A stretch of DNA of 64,000 nucleotides, from NCBI RefSeq assembly GCF_016097555.1, contig NC_054700.1:53875701-53939700 (forward strand), written 5' to 3'. The number at the start of each line of letters is the position of its first letter. The stretch's first letter is position 1. Source of the stretch: Gigantopelta aegis. Its lineage: Eukaryota > Mollusca > Gastropoda > Neomphalida > Peltospiridae. Made by a program: the position numbers and the translations under genes. The notes under the pieces are model-generated. The model searched no databases, was not told the DNA's origin, and saw only the letters and a program-made list of their open reading frames with translations. Of the stretch, positions 63,670-64,000 are shown piece by piece.

Positions 63670-64000
63670 TTGGGTCCATTCTTAATTCTATATTATGAGC
63701 CCACCCAGATCTTTAAAAGGATATGCTTCAGAGTTAAGTAAAGTTTTGTCATGAAATGTTTTATTCACAAATATTTATGCCTAACTATGTGTTTTAAAAT
63801 ATAAGCAAACTGACATGCTACTAAATTTTTTATAAACCTTATTCATGCATATATCCAAAAGACGGTTCCAAAAATGCACCATGTTATTAATTAAAAACAA
63901 TTCCCCACTAGTGTTTTGGAGTGACGATCTTAATGCTACGTACGTTTTCTAACTCTGGTCTCACTTCACAGAATAAATCTTTCTAACATACTGTCATGTA
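63344..64000. other. intron of the ATP8B-like gene; (CA)n at 63627-63668
   Basis: No further exon of the flippase was found up to the window edge. A (CA)n microsatellite of about 21 units is the only repeat. Confidence 0.6.

Overview
The window looks like nuclear DNA of a mollusc, probably a gastropod. Genes are split by long introns bounded by GT/AG. The background is AT-rich and crowded with tandem arrays, MITEs and about 25 copies or fragments of tRNA-headed SINEs of the kind that fill gastropod and bivalve genomes. I saw no bacterial features, CRISPR, rRNA or free-standing tRNA genes, and recognised no retrovirus-like element.

Three host genes can be read exon by exon. REXO2 (oligoribonuclease, minus strand, 25213 down to 4182) has six exons giving 221 residues with every DEDDh catalytic residue. 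Its 10.7-kb intron 2 holds a 6-kb satellite of 95-bp units and a pogo-type transposon. PGPEP1 (pyroglutamyl-peptidase I, plus strand, 27759 to 40846) has four coding exons giving 197 residues with Glu85, Cys149 and His168 at the same positions as in human. The two genes lie head to head, and a likely shared promoter sits near 25.2-25.3 kb. At the right end, on the minus strand, is the last coding exon of an ATP8B-type P4-ATPase (62792-63343).

The most unusual feature is at the end of PGPEP1. The last intron runs through a 2.2-kb array of 20-bp units rich in TTTTCTAG/TTTTCTGG, then a decayed copy of the exon 4 start, then 23 near-perfect 87-bp copies of the real 3' splice site plus the first 63 nt of exon 4, including the catalytic Cys codon. 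The true exon 4 follows directly. The gene therefore presents 24 nearly identical acceptors in a row, and the period is a multiple of three.

Layout: 0-1.2 kb, 33-bp array; 2.4-9.6 kb, SINEs, hairpin elements, a THAP-domain relic and REXO2 exons 6 and 5; 9.6-13.8 kb, SINE-dense with REXO2 exons 4 and 3; 13.85-20.3 kb, satellites; 21.2-22.8 kb, pogo transposase; 23.1-25.2 kb, REXO2 exons 2 and 1; 27.8-40.8 kb, PGPEP1; 41-62 kb, no confidently recognised gene, many MITEs and SINEs and a quiet AT-rich stretch; 62.8-63.3 kb, ATP8B-like exon.
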